Shown here: piece by piece, positions 1-7,947 of the stretch
Layout of the letters: each line of letters starts with the position of its first letter
How positions within the stretch are numbered: the stretch's first letter is position 1
Assembly: GCA_949295065.1 (NCBI GenBank)
Contig: CASFJQ010000026.1
Span: forward strand, 1-33,513
From: an uncultured Parabacteroides sp.
Lineage (GTDB): Bacteria; Bacteroidota; Bacteroidia; Bacteroidales; Tannerellaceae
Length of the DNA: 33,513 nt
Reading direction: 5' to 3'
Program-made: the position numbers and the translations under genes
The notes under the pieces: generated by a model
Databases searched by the model: none
What the model was told of the DNA's origin: nothing
Seen by the model: only the letters and a program-made list of their open reading frames with translations

Positions 1-48
1 AAGGGTAAGAAGAAAACTGTTGCAAATAAGAAAAAAGCTACTAAATAA
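1..48 (+). CDS. rpsM: 30S ribosomal protein S13, C-terminal fragment
   Basis: The window opens inside a reading frame whose last 15 residues are almost all Lys, Ala, Thr and Asn, ending with TAA at 46-48. A Lys-rich tail immediately before rpsK is what the end of S13 looks like, and rpsM-rpsK-rpsD-rpoA-rplQ is the standard order at the end of the alpha/spc operon. The identification rests on position and basic tail only, because the conserved body of S13 lies outside the window. Confidence 0.8.
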   Translation, partial: KGKKKTVANKKKATK

Positions 49-61
49 TAAGAGTTGAGAT

Positions 62-451
62 ATGGCAAAAAAAACAGTCGCAGCAAAGAAGAGAAACGTA
101 AAAGTTGACGCTTACGGTCAGGCTCACATTCATTCTTCTTTTAATAACATTATCGTATCTCTTGCCAATAGCGAAGGTCAGGTTATCAGCTGGTCTTCTG
201 CAGGTAAGATGGGTTTCAGAAGCTCTAAGAAGAACACTCCTTATGCAGCTCAGATGGCAGCTCAGGATTGTGCTAAGGTAGCTTATGATCTTGGTTTGCG
301 TAAAGTAAAAGTTTATGTTAAAGGACCAGGTAACGGTCGTGAATCTGCTATCAGAACAATTCATGGCGCAGGTATCGAAGTAACTGAAATCATTGATGTT
401 ACTCCATTACCACACAATGGTTGTCGTCCTCCTAAAAAGAGAAGAGTATAA
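62..451 (+). CDS. rpsK: 30S ribosomal protein S11
   Basis: 129 residues, the normal length for bacterial S11. S11 sits on the platform of the 30S subunit near the mRNA exit. The highly conserved segments are visible: [12 protein letters not shown] near residue 22, [20 protein letters not shown] near 45-64, [13 protein letters not shown] near 86-98, and the basic C-terminus ending [12 protein letters not shown]. It starts 13 bases after the rpsM stop, so the two are co-transcribed. There is no obvious Shine-Dalgarno sequence, as is usual in Bacteroidota. Confidence 0.98.
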   Translation: MAKKTVAAKKRNVKVDAYGQAHIHSSFNNIIVSLANSEGQVISWSSAGKMGFRSSKKNTPYAAQMAAQDCAKVAYDLGLRKVKVYVKGPGNGRESAIRTIHGAGIEVTEIIDVTPLPHNGCRPPKKRRV

Positions 452-471
452 TTAACTTATTTCTTGAATTT

Positions 472-544
472 GAATCCGGAATTGTGAATAGATTGCATAT
501 TGACCTTATCCTCTCTGTAATCGCGGCTGCACGGTTCCAGATTC
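472..544 (+). promoter_or_regulatory. Candidate S4-binding autoregulatory leader of rpsD
   Basis: The 120-base gap between rpsK and rpsD is unusually long for this operon and folds well. Bases 472-476 (GAATC) pair with 540-544 (GATTC), then after one C/A mismatch 478-486 (GGAATTGTG) pair with 530-538 (CACGGTTCC), giving a 14-bp stem with two G-U pairs. Inside it, 491-495 (GATTG) can pair with 518-522 (TAATC). S4 is known in other bacteria to repress its operon by binding a structured leader, so this is a good candidate for the equivalent here. The folding is seen in the sequence; S4 binding is inference. Confidence 0.65.
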
Positions 545-571
545 ATACAGAACATTTAAAACAATAAAAAA

Positions 572-1177
572 ATGGCAAGATATACTGGACCAAAAACAAG
601 AATTGCCCGTAAATTTGGTGAGGCTATTTTCGGTGCTGATAAAGTTCTTTCTAAAAAGAATTATCCTCCTGGACAGCACGGTAATGCCAGAAAAAGAAAA
701 ACTTCAGAGTACGGTATCCAGCTTCGCGAGAAGCAGAAAGCTAAATATACTTACGGTGTATTGGAAAAACAGTTTAGAAACTTGTTTGAAAAGGCTTCTC
801 GTTCAAAAGGTATTACTGGTGAAGTTCTTTTGCAGTTGTTAGAAGGTCGTTTGGACAATGTAGTGTACCGTTTGGGTATCGCTCCAACTAGAGCTGCTGC
901 TCGTCAGTTGGTTTCACACCGTCATATCACTGTAGATGGTAAGGTTGTAAATATTCCTTCTTATGCTGTTAAAGCTGGACAGATCATCGGTGTTCGTGAA
1001 AAATCTAAATCTTTGGAAGTAATTGCTGATGCTTTGGCTGGTTTCAATCACAGCAAATATCCTTGGATTGAATGGGATCAGACTTCAATGAGCGGTAAAC
1101 TACTGCACTTACCGGAAAGAGCTGACATCCCTGAAAATATTAAAGAGCAGTTGATCGTAGAATTGTATTCTAAATAA
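572..1177 (+). CDS. rpsD: 30S ribosomal protein S4
   Basis: 201 residues, standard for the short S4 form found in Bacteroidota. S4 is a primary 16S rRNA-binding protein that nucleates 30S assembly and is a classic translational repressor. The N-terminal [16 protein letters not shown] and PPGQHG segments are typical, and the S4 RNA-binding domain is recognisable around residues 90-150 ([35 protein letters not shown]). The protein ends with the usual IVELYSK. A structured leader lies directly upstream, and rpoA follows after 11 bases. Confidence 0.98.
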   Translation: MARYTGPKTRIARKFGEAIFGADKVLSKKNYPPGQHGNARKRKTSEYGIQLREKQKAKYTYGVLEKQFRNLFEKASRSKGITGEVLLQLLEGRLDNVVYRLGIAPTRAAARQLVSHRHITVDGKVVNIPSYAVKAGQIIGVREKSKSLEVIADALAGFNHSKYPWIEWDQTSMSGKLLHLPERADIPENIKEQLIVELYSK

Positions 1178-1188
1178 TAATTGATTCC

Positions 1189-2181
1189 ATGGCGATATTA
1201 GCATTTCAAAAACCCGATAAAGTATTAATGTTGGAAGCGGACAACTTCTTCGGAAAGTTTGAGTTCCGTCCGTTGGAGCCAGGCTATGGTATTACTATTG
1301 GTAATGCTCTGCGCCGAATTCTCTTGTCATCACTAGAAGGTTATGCTATTACATCAATTAAAATTGAGGGTGTAGATCATGAATTTGATACTGTACCTGG
1401 AGTTTTGGAGGATGTAACTAACATTATCTTGAACTTGAAGCAGGTTCGTTTCAAGCACATTGTTGATGATGTTGAGAATGAAAAAGTAAGTATTACTGTT
1501 TCGGGTACGGAAGTGTTCAACGCCGGTGAAATAGGTAAACAGTTGTCAGGTTTTGAAGTTTTGAATCCTGATTTAACTATTTGTCATTTGGATCCGAATG
1601 CAAGTTTCCAGATTGAGTTGACAATTAATAAAGGTCGTGGATATGTTCCGGCTGATGAAAACAGAAAGCCAGATGATGATATCCACACTATTGCAATCGA
1701 TTCTATTTATACACCGATTCGCAATGTTAAATATGCAATCGAAAACTTCCGTGTTGAACAGAAGACGGACTACGAAAAATTGGTTCTTGAAATAGCCACT
1801 GATGGTTCTATTCATCCGAAAGAAGCGTTGAAAGAGGCTGCTAAGATTCTGATACATCATTTCATGTTGTTCTCAGATGAAAAGATTGCAATTGAGACAG
1901 TAGATACTGATGGCAATGAAGAATTCGATGAAGAAGTACTTCATATGCGTCAATTGTTGAAGAGCAAGTTGGCAGATATGGATCTTTCTGTTCGTGCTTT
2001 GAATTGCTTGAAGGCCGCTGATGTTGAAACGTTGGGTGAACTGGTTAAGTTCAACAAAAATGATTTGTTGAAATTCCGGAACTTCGGTAAGAAGTCGCTC
2101 ACTGAACTTGATGAACTACTTGAAAGTTTGAACCTTTCATTCGGTATGGATATCACAAAATATAAATTAGATAAAGAGTAA
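1189..2181 (+). CDS. rpoA: DNA-directed RNA polymerase subunit alpha
   Basis: 330 residues, normal for RpoA. The N-terminal dimerisation and assembly domain includes the conserved [28 protein letters not shown] near residues 25-51. A short acidic linker near 240-250 leads to the C-terminal domain (about 255-325) that contacts UP-element DNA and activators, with [20 protein letters not shown] and [13 protein letters not shown] typical of it. It lies between rpsD and rplQ (8 bases to the next gene), the conserved arrangement. Confidence 0.98.
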   Translation: MAILAFQKPDKVLMLEADNFFGKFEFRPLEPGYGITIGNALRRILLSSLEGYAITSIKIEGVDHEFDTVPGVLEDVTNIILNLKQVRFKHIVDDVENEKVSITVSGTEVFNAGEIGKQLSGFEVLNPDLTICHLDPNASFQIELTINKGRGYVPADENRKPDDDIHTIAIDSIYTPIRNVKYAIENFRVEQKTDYEKLVLEIATDGSIHPKEALKEAAKILIHHFMLFSDEKIAIETVDTDGNEEFDEEVLHMRQLLKSKLADMDLSVRALNCLKAADVETLGELVKFNKNDLLKFRNFGKKSLTELDELLESLNLSFGMDITKYKLDKE

Positions 2182-2189
2182 GTATAGCG

Positions 2190-2681
2190 ATGAGACATAA
2201 CAAAAAAATAAATCATTTGGGTCGTACAAACACTCACCGTGACGCGATGCTTTCGAATATGGCTTGTTCTCTAATCAAACATAAGAGAATCTTTACTACG
2301 ACAGCTAAAGCTAAAGCACTTCGTAAGTTTGTAGAACCACTTATCACTAAGTCAAAGGAAGATACAACTACTTCAAGACGTGTTGTATTCAGCTATTTGC
2401 AGGACAAATATGCAGTAACTGAATTGTTCAAAGAAATCTCTCAGAAGATTGCTGACCGTCCGGGTGGTTATACTCGTATTATCAAGACTGGTAATCGTTT
2501 GGGTGATAATGCTGCAATGTGCTTCATTGAATTGGTTGATTACAATGAAAACATGGCAAAAGATAATTCAGCTAAGAAAGCAACTAAGACTCGCCGTTCT
2601 CGTAAAAAATCTGCTGCTGCTGAAGCTACATCAACTGAAGCTACAGAAGCACCAGCAGTGGAAGAACAGTCTGCTGAATAA
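2190..2681 (+). CDS. rplQ: 50S ribosomal protein L17 with C-terminal extension
   Basis: 163 residues. The first 120 or so match L17: [21 protein letters not shown], the [22 protein letters not shown] segment, and the RPGGYTRI...[11 protein letters not shown] motif. L17 binds 23S rRNA near the exit-tunnel side of the large subunit. Residues from about 125 onward form a low-complexity tail rich in Lys, Ala, Thr and Glu, longer than the roughly 120-residue proteobacterial form but common in Bacteroidota. It is the last gene of the operon, followed by an intrinsic terminator. Confidence 0.97.
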   Translation: MRHNKKINHLGRTNTHRDAMLSNMACSLIKHKRIFTTTAKAKALRKFVEPLITKSKEDTTTSRRVVFSYLQDKYAVTELFKEISQKIADRPGGYTRIIKTGNRLGDNAAMCFIELVDYNENMAKDNSAKKATKTRRSRKKSAAAEATSTEATEAPAVEEQSAE

Positions 2682-2708
2682 TGAATTCCAATTAAAGGAA
2701 TATAATAT

Positions 2709-2739
2709 AAAGCGTAGATTTATAATCTACGCTTTTTTT
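2709..2739 (+). terminator. Intrinsic terminator of the rpsK-rplQ operon
   Basis: A 10-bp perfect stem, AGCGTAGATT (2711-2720) with AATCTACGCT (2724-2733), loop TAT, flows into a T-run at 2733-2739. It lies 30 bases after the rplQ stop. Confidence 0.9.
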
Positions 2740-2806
2740 GTATATATATATCATCTATTTTTTGTATAGTTCTCTTTCTATACTGTATATTAATCAGACA
2801 ATAAAC

Positions 2807-2840
2807 AAAAAGCCATCCGAATATTTTCGGATGGCTTTTT
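2807..2840. terminator. Terminator of rplS (bidirectional form)
   Basis: AGCCATCCGA (2811-2820) pairs with TCGGATGGCT (2827-2836) around a 6-base loop. There is a T-run on the plus side and an A-run (2807-2810) on the other, so it can terminate in both directions. It sits just past the end of rplS between convergent operons. Confidence 0.9.
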
Positions 2841-2862
2841 GTATGGCAATAGAATCTTGAGA

Positions 2863-3210
2863 TTAAACTCTCTTTTCTTTGATTCTAGCTTTCTTACCAG
2901 TAAGAGCACGCAAGTAATACAATTTAGCACGACGTACTTTACCAACTTTGTTTACAGTGATGCTTTCGATGAACGGAGATTCAATTGGGAAAATACGTTC
3001 AACACCAATGTTTTCAGACATCTTACGTACAGTAAAACGTTTTTTGTCACCGTGACCTGAAATACGGATAACAACACCTCTGTACTGCTGTACACGTTCT
3101 TTGTTACCTTCTTTGATACGATAAGCTACTGTGATTGTGTCACCACTCTTGAAAGAAGGATGCTCTTTTTTTGTAGCAAAAGCTTCTTCTGCAATTTTAA
3201 TCAAATCCAT
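2863..3210 (-). CDS. rplS: 50S ribosomal protein L19
   Basis: 115 residues, the usual L19 length. L19 lies at the 30S/50S interface of the ribosome. Recognisable features are the [29 protein letters not shown] segment near residues 20-48, then [28 protein letters not shown] near 75-104 and the basic end [10 protein letters not shown]. Monocistronic here, convergent with the ribosomal operon, with its own promoter at 3290-3320 and terminator at 2807-2840. Confidence 0.98.
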   Translation of the reverse strand: MDLIKIAEEAFATKKEHPSFKSGDTITVAYRIKEGNKERVQQYRGVVIRISGHGDKKRFTVRKMSENIGVERIFPIESPFIESITVNKVGKVRRAKLYYLRALTGKKARIKEKRV

Positions 3211-3289
3211 TTTTATTGGCTTTAAATTGTTTTATAATAACGCAATATATTGAGCTGCTTGTCTCAACAGAGATTACGCAAAGCGAGTG

Positions 3290-3320
3290 CAAATTTACGA
3301 ACATTTATTTTATTATCAAA
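3290..3320 (-). promoter_or_regulatory. Promoter of rplS
   Basis: Read on the minus strand, TTTG (3320-3317), a 19-bp spacer and TAAATTTG (3297-3290) match the Bacteroidota sigma factor consensus TTTG-N19/20-TAnnTTTG. The predicted start lies about 75 bases before the rplS ATG. Confidence 0.75.
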
Positions 3321-3356
3321 TAAACTGAAATAAAAAGATTTGTATATTATACTACA

Positions 3357-3388
3357 TTTGTAGCTATACTTTTCTTTCACTAAATTTG
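3357..3388 (+). promoter_or_regulatory. Promoter of the GH3/beta-lactamase gene
   Basis: TTTG (3357-3360), a 20-bp spacer and TAAATTTG (3381-3388) match the Bacteroidota promoter consensus exactly. The ATG at 3408 would be only about 12-14 bases past the start point. Confidence 0.75.
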
Positions 3389-3407
3389 AAGAATAATTTA
3401 TATTAAT

Positions 3408-6407
3408 ATGAGAGCTTACATATATATTATCTGTCTTTTATTAGTTTCACTTTTTAATGTATTTCCCCAATCTTATCCTGATTTATACAGGAAAGCCAAT
3501 CATAAGGAAATGACGCAATGGGTTGATTCTGTTTATTCTTCGTTGACGGTTGATGAAAAAATTGGGCAGCTGTTTATGGTAATAGCCGATTTGTCAACTT
3601 CATCACAGAATCAGCGTTTGCTTCTTCGTTATGTAGATGAAATGAAAGTTGGTGGAGTGTTGTTCCACAAAGGAAGTACATCTTCTCAGGCTAAATTGAC
3701 AAACATGATGCAGAAATCATCGCGAGTACCATTAATGGTCTCTCTTGACGGTGAATGGGGATTATCGATGCGTTTGAGCGGAACTACGCGTTTCCCAAAA
3801 AATATGATGCTTGGTGCAATTGAGGATATGAATTTGCTTGAAGCGTATGGCGAAGAAGTTGGCCGTCAATGCAAGGAATTAGGAATACATATAAATTTTG
3901 CACCGGATTTGGATGTAAACAGTAATGTTGATAATCCAGTAATTGGATTACGTTCATTTGCGGAAACTCCCGAGCAGGTTGCAGACAAAGGTATAGCTTA
4001 TGCCAGAGGCTTGGAAAAAACTGGTATTATTTCCGTTGCCAAACATTTTCCCGGACACGGTGATACATCTGAAGACTCTCATAAGACTTTACCTTCCGTT
4101 CGTCATAGCCGTGAGCGATTAGACAGTGTTGAACTGTTTCCATTCAGAAAATATGTCTATGAAGGTTTTGCCGGAATGATGACCGGACATTTGTATGTTC
4201 CATCCTTGGAAAGTTCCCGAAAGCCGGTTTCATTGTCTTCAAAAGTCGTAACTGATTTGCTTAAAAATGAAATAGGTTTTAAAGGACTTTGTTTTACTGA
4301 TGCTTTAGCAATGAAAGGCGCATCTTCAAATAATAAGGATAATCCTTGTGTTCAGGCTCTTTTGGCTGGAAATGATGTTTTGCTTGCTCCCGCAAATCCA
4401 TTTTCGGATTTTAAGGCAGTTAAGGATGCTGTTTCTTCTGGTCTGATAACTTCAGAAATGCTGGATGAAAAGTGTAGGAAAATTCTTGAATATAAATTTA
4501 TTGCCGGACTTAACAATTACAAACCTATTGAAATAAAGAATCTTTCAACACGTCTTAATTCTCCTCATGCAGAGTGGCTTGCTTCACGTCTGAATGCCGA
4601 AGCTATTACATTGCTTAAAAATGAAGATGAAATCATTCCTTTAAAAAACCTTGATAAAAAGAAGATAGCTGTTCTCACAATTGGAGAATCTGTAGATTGT
4701 GAATTTCATACAACTATAGATTCTTATGCTAAAGTAAAACACTTCAGTATTCTTAGAAGTACACCTGCTGCAACAGTTCAGCGTATATATAATGAATTGA
4801 ATGATTATGACGTGATTATTTGCGGAGTTCATACTGTACGTATTCCGGAGAATGCAGCTTTACGTAAATTAGCTGCGGAAAAAGAACTGATATATACATT
4901 CTTTACTATACCTTATTTCTCAAAGAATTATAAAAGTTCAATTACCAAAGCCAAATCTTTCGTCATGGCTTACGAAGCAACTCCTTTGGCACAGAAGTAT
5001 GCCGCACAGTTATTGTTTGGCGGTATTGCTGCAAAAGGTAAACTTTCAGTTTCAATCCCTGAGCTATATTATTCAGGTTCCGGTCTTTTTACAGAGAAAA
5101 CAAGACTTGGTTTTCATGAACCTGAAGAAGTTGGCGTAAATCCTAAAAGACTTTCATTGATAGACAGTGTTGTTAATGAAGGGCTGAAAGCCAAGGCTTA
5201 TCCCGGTTGTCAGGTTTTGGTGGCAAAAGACGGAATGATAATATATAACAAATCATTTGGAAGATATGATTATAAGAATCACAGGTCAGTAAATAACTTT
5301 TCTGTTTACGATTTGGCTTCAGCTTCAAAGGCTGCCGGTACACTTCTTGCAGTTATGAAAGCTTATGATGAAAACAAATTCAATTTGAATAATAAAATAT
5401 CACAGTTCATTTCGGAACTTGATTCTTCAAATAAGAAAAACATAACAATAAAGCAATTGCTTTATCATCAGTCCGGTTTGCCTTCAACTATTAATTTCTA
5501 TCTTTCGGCAATAGATAAAGATAGTTATAAAGGAAGTTTGTACAGTAATCGTAAAACGCAGACTCATTCAGTCAAGTTCGATTCAAAAACTTATGTCCGC
5601 AATGATTTTACTTTTTTACCGCAGCTTGTCTCTTCTGTTCCCAAGAAAGGATATGATTTGAAAGTTGCCGATGATTTTTACCTTAATTCAACTTTTCAAG
5701 ATACTATAATTATGAAAATAAAAGATTCACGTCTCACTAAGCCCGGTTCTTATCGTTACGGATGTGTAAACTTTATATTGTTGAAAATTATGGTTGAACG
5801 ATTATTCTCTCAGCCAATGGATAAATTGTTGGACGAGAATTTCTATTCCCGTCTTGGAGCATATCACACCACATACAACCCGTTGGAAAAAATGGATAAA
5901 TCTGATGTAGTTCCTACAGAATATGACGGATTTATCCGTCGCCAGCTAATTCAAGGATATGTTCACGACGAAGCAGCAGCCTTCCAGGGTGGAGTTTCCG
6001 GAAATGCAGGTCTTTTCTCCAACGCAGAAGATTTGGCAAAGGTCCTTCAATTGTATCTTAATTTAGGAGAGTATGGCGGAGAAAGATATCTGTCTTCCGA
6101 GACATGTAAACTTTTCACTATGTCGAAAAGTCCAACTTGTCGTCGCGGTCTGGGTTTCGACAAACCTTCGTCTTCTGCCGGTTCTTCTCCTTGTGGCTCA
6201 TTGACACCATTATCTGTTTATGGGCATACAGGTTTTTCAGGAACATGTTTCTGGGTTGACCCAACAAACAATATGATTTATATATTCTTATCAAACCGGA
6301 TAAATCCGACAAGAGCAAATTCAAAGTTGAGCAGTCTTGATATCCGAACCCGTATTCAGGATATAATATATAAATCTATGGACCGCAAAACCGGAAAAGA
6401 AATGTAA
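3408..6407 (+). CDS. Secreted GH3 beta-N-acetylglucosaminidase / serine beta-lactamase-like fusion
   Basis: 999 residues with an N-terminal signal peptide (about 1-21). Residues about 35-380 are a glycoside hydrolase family 3 domain of NagZ type. KHFPGHGDTSEDSH (212-225) carries the Asp223/His225 dyad of that subgroup, and FTDALAMKG supplies the probable nucleophile Asp298. A GH3 C-terminal-like region follows to about residue 560. The rest is a class C beta-lactamase/PBP-like domain: SASK (638-641, the Ser-x-x-Lys motif), a degenerate YGCVN where Tyr-x-Asn is expected (784-788), and HTGFSG (940-945) in place of Lys-Thr-Gly. It probably trims GlcNAc from peptidoglycan fragments in the periplasm; the second domain may act on the peptide or be an esterase. 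Such fusions are known in Bacteroidota. The substrate is inferred. Confidence 0.85.
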   Translation: MRAYIYIICLLLVSLFNVFPQSYPDLYRKANHKEMTQWVDSVYSSLTVDEKIGQLFMVIADLSTSSQNQRLLLRYVDEMKVGGVLFHKGSTSSQAKLTNMMQKSSRVPLMVSLDGEWGLSMRLSGTTRFPKNMMLGAIEDMNLLEAYGEEVGRQCKELGIHINFAPDLDVNSNVDNPVIGLRSFAETPEQVADKGIAYARGLEKTGIISVAKHFPGHGDTSEDSHKTLPSVRHSRERLDSVELFPFRKYVYEGFAGMMTGHLYVPSLESSRKPVSLSSKVVTDLLKNEIGFKGLCFTDALAMKGASSNNKDNPCVQALLAGNDVLLAPANPFSDFKAVKDAVSSGLITSEMLDEKCRKILEYKFIAGLNNYKPIEIKNLSTRLNSPHAEWLASRLNAEAITLLKNEDEIIPLKNLDKKKIAVLTIGESVDCEFHTTIDSYAKVKHFSILRSTPAATVQRIYNELNDYDVIICGVHTVRIPENAALRKLAAEKELIYTFFTIPYFSKNYKSSITKAKSFVMAYEATPLAQKYAAQLLFGGIAAKGKLSVSIPELYYSGSGLFTEKTRLGFHEPEEVGVNPKRLSLIDSVVNEGLKAKAYPGCQVLVAKDGMIIYNKSFGRYDYKNHRSVNNFSVYDLASASKAAGTLLAVMKAYDENKFNLNNKISQFISELDSSNKKNITIKQLLYHQSGLPSTINFYLSAIDKDSYKGSLYSNRKTQTHSVKFDSKTYVRNDFTFLPQLVSSVPKKGYDLKVADDFYLNSTFQDTIIMKIKDSRLTKPGSYRYGCVNFILLKIMVERLFSQPMDKLLDENFYSRLGAYHTTYNPLEKMDKSDVVPTEYDGFIRRQLIQGYVHDEAAAFQGGVSGNAGLFSNAEDLAKVLQLYLNLGEYGGERYLSSETCKLFTMSKSPTCRRGLGFDKPSSSAGSSPCGSLTPLSVYGHTGFSGTCFWVDPTNNMIYIFLSNRINPTRANSKLSSLDIRTRIQDIIYKSMDRKTGKEM

Positions 6408-6412
6408 CTTTG
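6405..6412 (+). promoter_or_regulatory. Possible -7 box before the aminotransferase gene
   Basis: TAACTTTG matches TAnnTTTG and overlaps the stop codon of the upstream gene. No TTTG is seen at the -33 position, so this may be chance; read-through from the upstream promoter is equally possible. Confidence 0.35.
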
Positions 6413-6440
6413 TCCCCGTTTTTGTTGAAATAAATATATT

Positions 6441-7472
6441 ATGTTGTTCGGACACGGTGATGATTATTATATTTCCGAAAAGGAAATAACTGCAAATTTC
6501 AGTTCAAATGTTTGGTATGGAGCAAATTTGGATTTGCTTAAGGAACACTTGTTCTCTGTTTTTACAAGTCTTTCGCGCTATCCGGAACCAGACGCTTCCT
6601 CGTTGAAACATTTGCTTGCTGATGTTTATGGGATAAATAGCAGGAATATTTTGGTGACCAACGGCTCCATAACAGCTTTTTATATGTTGGCGCAAACCTG
6701 GAAAGGCGAGAATTCCACAATCCTGATACCTTCTTTTGCCGAATATGAAGATGCATGTAAATTATACGAACACAAAATTACATATATAAATAATTCTGAA
6801 CCACTGGATTCTATTGATTTGCGAAGCCAGAAACTCTGCTGGATTTGTAATCCCAACAATCCGGACGGGCATTTGTGGAATAAAACTTCAATAGAGAGAT
6901 TGATAGAATCCAATCCCGAAACACTTTTCGTTCTCGACCAGGCTTATTCGGAATTTGTAAGAGCCGAAATGATTTCTCCATCTGATATCAACAGATATAA
7001 GAACCTTATACTTGTCCGTTCGATATCAAAAGTCCATAAGATACCTGGATTGAGAATTGGATATATTGTGGCTTCGGAAGAAATAATAGATAAAGTCAGC
7101 CATTTCATCATTCCTTGGTCGGTGAATAGCATTGCTATCGAGGCTGGCAAATATGTATTGTCGAATCCCGGACTTTTTGAAATGCCTTTGGATTCCTGGA
7201 AAAGAGATACAAATATTCTGATGCGTAAACTTTCCGAAATAGAGGATATTGAGGTAAAGCCTTCGAGTACTACATTTTTCCTTGTAAGGCTGAAAAAAGG
7301 AAAATCATCGGATTTGAAGAAATTCTTGGTTGAGAAGTATGGGCTGCTAATCCGTGACGCTTCTAATTTCCGCGGACTCACTGATGCCCATTTCCGCATT
7401 TCGGCACAGCAGCCGGAGTATAACGATATGCTTGTAGCAGCAATTAAAGAGTGGCTTGATTTGATTAAATAA
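6441..7472 (+). CDS. PLP-dependent aminotransferase, CobD (threonine-phosphate decarboxylase)/HisC type
   Basis: 343 residues, fold-type I PLP enzyme. The start GHGDDYY followed by ANFSSNVW resembles the N-terminus of CobD, which decarboxylates L-threonine O-3-phosphate to the aminopropanol phosphate linker of cobalamin. LVTNGSITAF (about 71-80) is the phosphate-binding loop, CNPNNPDG (about 136-143) the substrate/PLP loop, and RSISKVHKIPGLRIGY (193-208) places the Schiff-base lysine at Lys197. HisC (histidinol-phosphate aminotransferase) shares all these motifs, so CobD versus HisC is not settled by motifs alone. The gene lies 33 bases after the GH3 fusion and may be co-transcribed. No other corrin genes are in the window, but B12-dependent nrdJ lies 5 kb away. 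Confidence 0.75.
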   Translation: MLFGHGDDYYISEKEITANFSSNVWYGANLDLLKEHLFSVFTSLSRYPEPDASSLKHLLADVYGINSRNILVTNGSITAFYMLAQTWKGENSTILIPSFAEYEDACKLYEHKITYINNSEPLDSIDLRSQKLCWICNPNNPDGHLWNKTSIERLIESNPETLFVLDQAYSEFVRAEMISPSDINRYKNLILVRSISKVHKIPGLRIGYIVASEEIIDKVSHFIIPWSVNSIAIEAGKYVLSNPGLFEMPLDSWKRDTNILMRKLSEIEDIEVKPSSTTFFLVRLKKGKSSDLKKFLVEKYGLLIRDASNFRGLTDAHFRISAQQPEYNDMLVAAIKEWLDLIK

Positions 7473-7474
7473 TA

Positions 7475-7514
7475 AAAATCCCGGACTTGCAGAGATGCGA
7501 ATCCGGGTTTTTTT
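7475..7514. terminator. Bidirectional terminator between convergent genes
   Basis: CCCGGA (7480-7485) pairs with TCCGGG (7502-7507), with further weak pairing inside. A T-run (7508-7514) follows on the plus side and an A-run precedes on the other. It can serve both the aminotransferase gene and the small minus-strand gene at 7554-7724. Confidence 0.85.
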
Positions 7515-7553
7515 ATTTCCTTTTCAAGAATGTGATAAAATTCACAATACTTT

Positions 7554-7724
7554 TTATTCAAAACGCTTGTTGATTACGATATGTCCCAAATATCCCAAGA
7601 TAATCAAGCCAAGACCTGAAAGAAGAATAGTGTTAGACATACCGCCTGTGAATGCAGGAACAGCCAAGACAACAACGCCGATAAGAAGTACGATTACTCC
7701 TAAATTTTTAATTAACTCGCTCAT
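7554..7724 (-). CDS. Small 56-residue inner-membrane protein, function unknown
   Basis: A minus-strand reading frame of 56 codons plus TAA begins with ATG at 7724 and is MSELIKNLGVIVLL... to ...GHIVINKRFE. It has two hydrophobic segments (about residues 8-25 and 32-52) separated by a short FTGGMSN turn, so a two-helix hairpin with both ends on the same side of the membrane is likely. The basic end suggests a cytoplasmic C-terminus. It is a plausible gene: it is well composed, ends just before a shared terminator, and promoter-like boxes lie upstream. I do not know its function. Its position between envelope-related genes suggests a membrane role, but that is only context. Confidence 0.8.
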   Translation of the reverse strand: MSELIKNLGVIVLLIGVVVLAVPAFTGGMSNTILLSGLGLIILGYLGHIVINKRFE

Positions 7725-7764
7725 GGTTATAGATGTTTTTTATAATTCTTTTTCTTTTCTACTG

Positions 7765-7798
7765 CAAATAAAACAATAATAACCCGATTGCAAAAATA
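7765..7798 (-). promoter_or_regulatory. Possible promoter of the 56-residue membrane protein
   Basis: On the minus strand TTTG (7794-7791), an 18-bp spacer and TTTATTTG (7772-7765, one mismatch to TAnnTTTG) give a start about 35 bases before the ATG. An alternative -7 box is TATTTTTG (7798-7791). Neither is a perfect two-part match. Confidence 0.4.
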
Positions 7799-7919
7799 TT
7801 TTACTATAAAAATGAATGAAAGTCTGAATTTTTAGTGATAAATATAAATATGGGGCTCTGAATTTATACTTTTGCCAGCTAAACTTTGTAAAATATCTTT
7901 TTCTATTTTACCCTTTCAC

Positions 7920-7927
7920 TATCTTTG
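7920..7927 (+). promoter_or_regulatory. -7 box of plsC promoter
   Basis: TATCTTTG matches TAnnTTTG, 20 bases before the plsC ATG. No exact TTTG is found at -33. Confidence 0.55.
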
Positions 7928-7947
7928 CCAAGATAAATATTTGCATT

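Noticed and set aside
41-364. Minus-strand 107-codon frame over rpsK
   Set aside because: It is antisense to a highly conserved ribosomal gene and has no family resemblance; a shadow frame.
3339-3360. Promoter TTTG (3339) with TACATTTG (3353)
   Set aside because: Only 10 bp separate the two boxes; the 3357-3388 pair with a 20-bp spacer fits the consensus far better.
6944-7561. Minus-strand 205-codon frame over the aminotransferase gene
   Set aside because: It covers the conserved PLP-lysine region in antisense and crosses a terminator; no recognisable protein features.
7495-7779. Plus-strand 94-codon frame
   Set aside because: It begins inside a terminator hairpin and is antisense to the better-supported 56-residue membrane protein.
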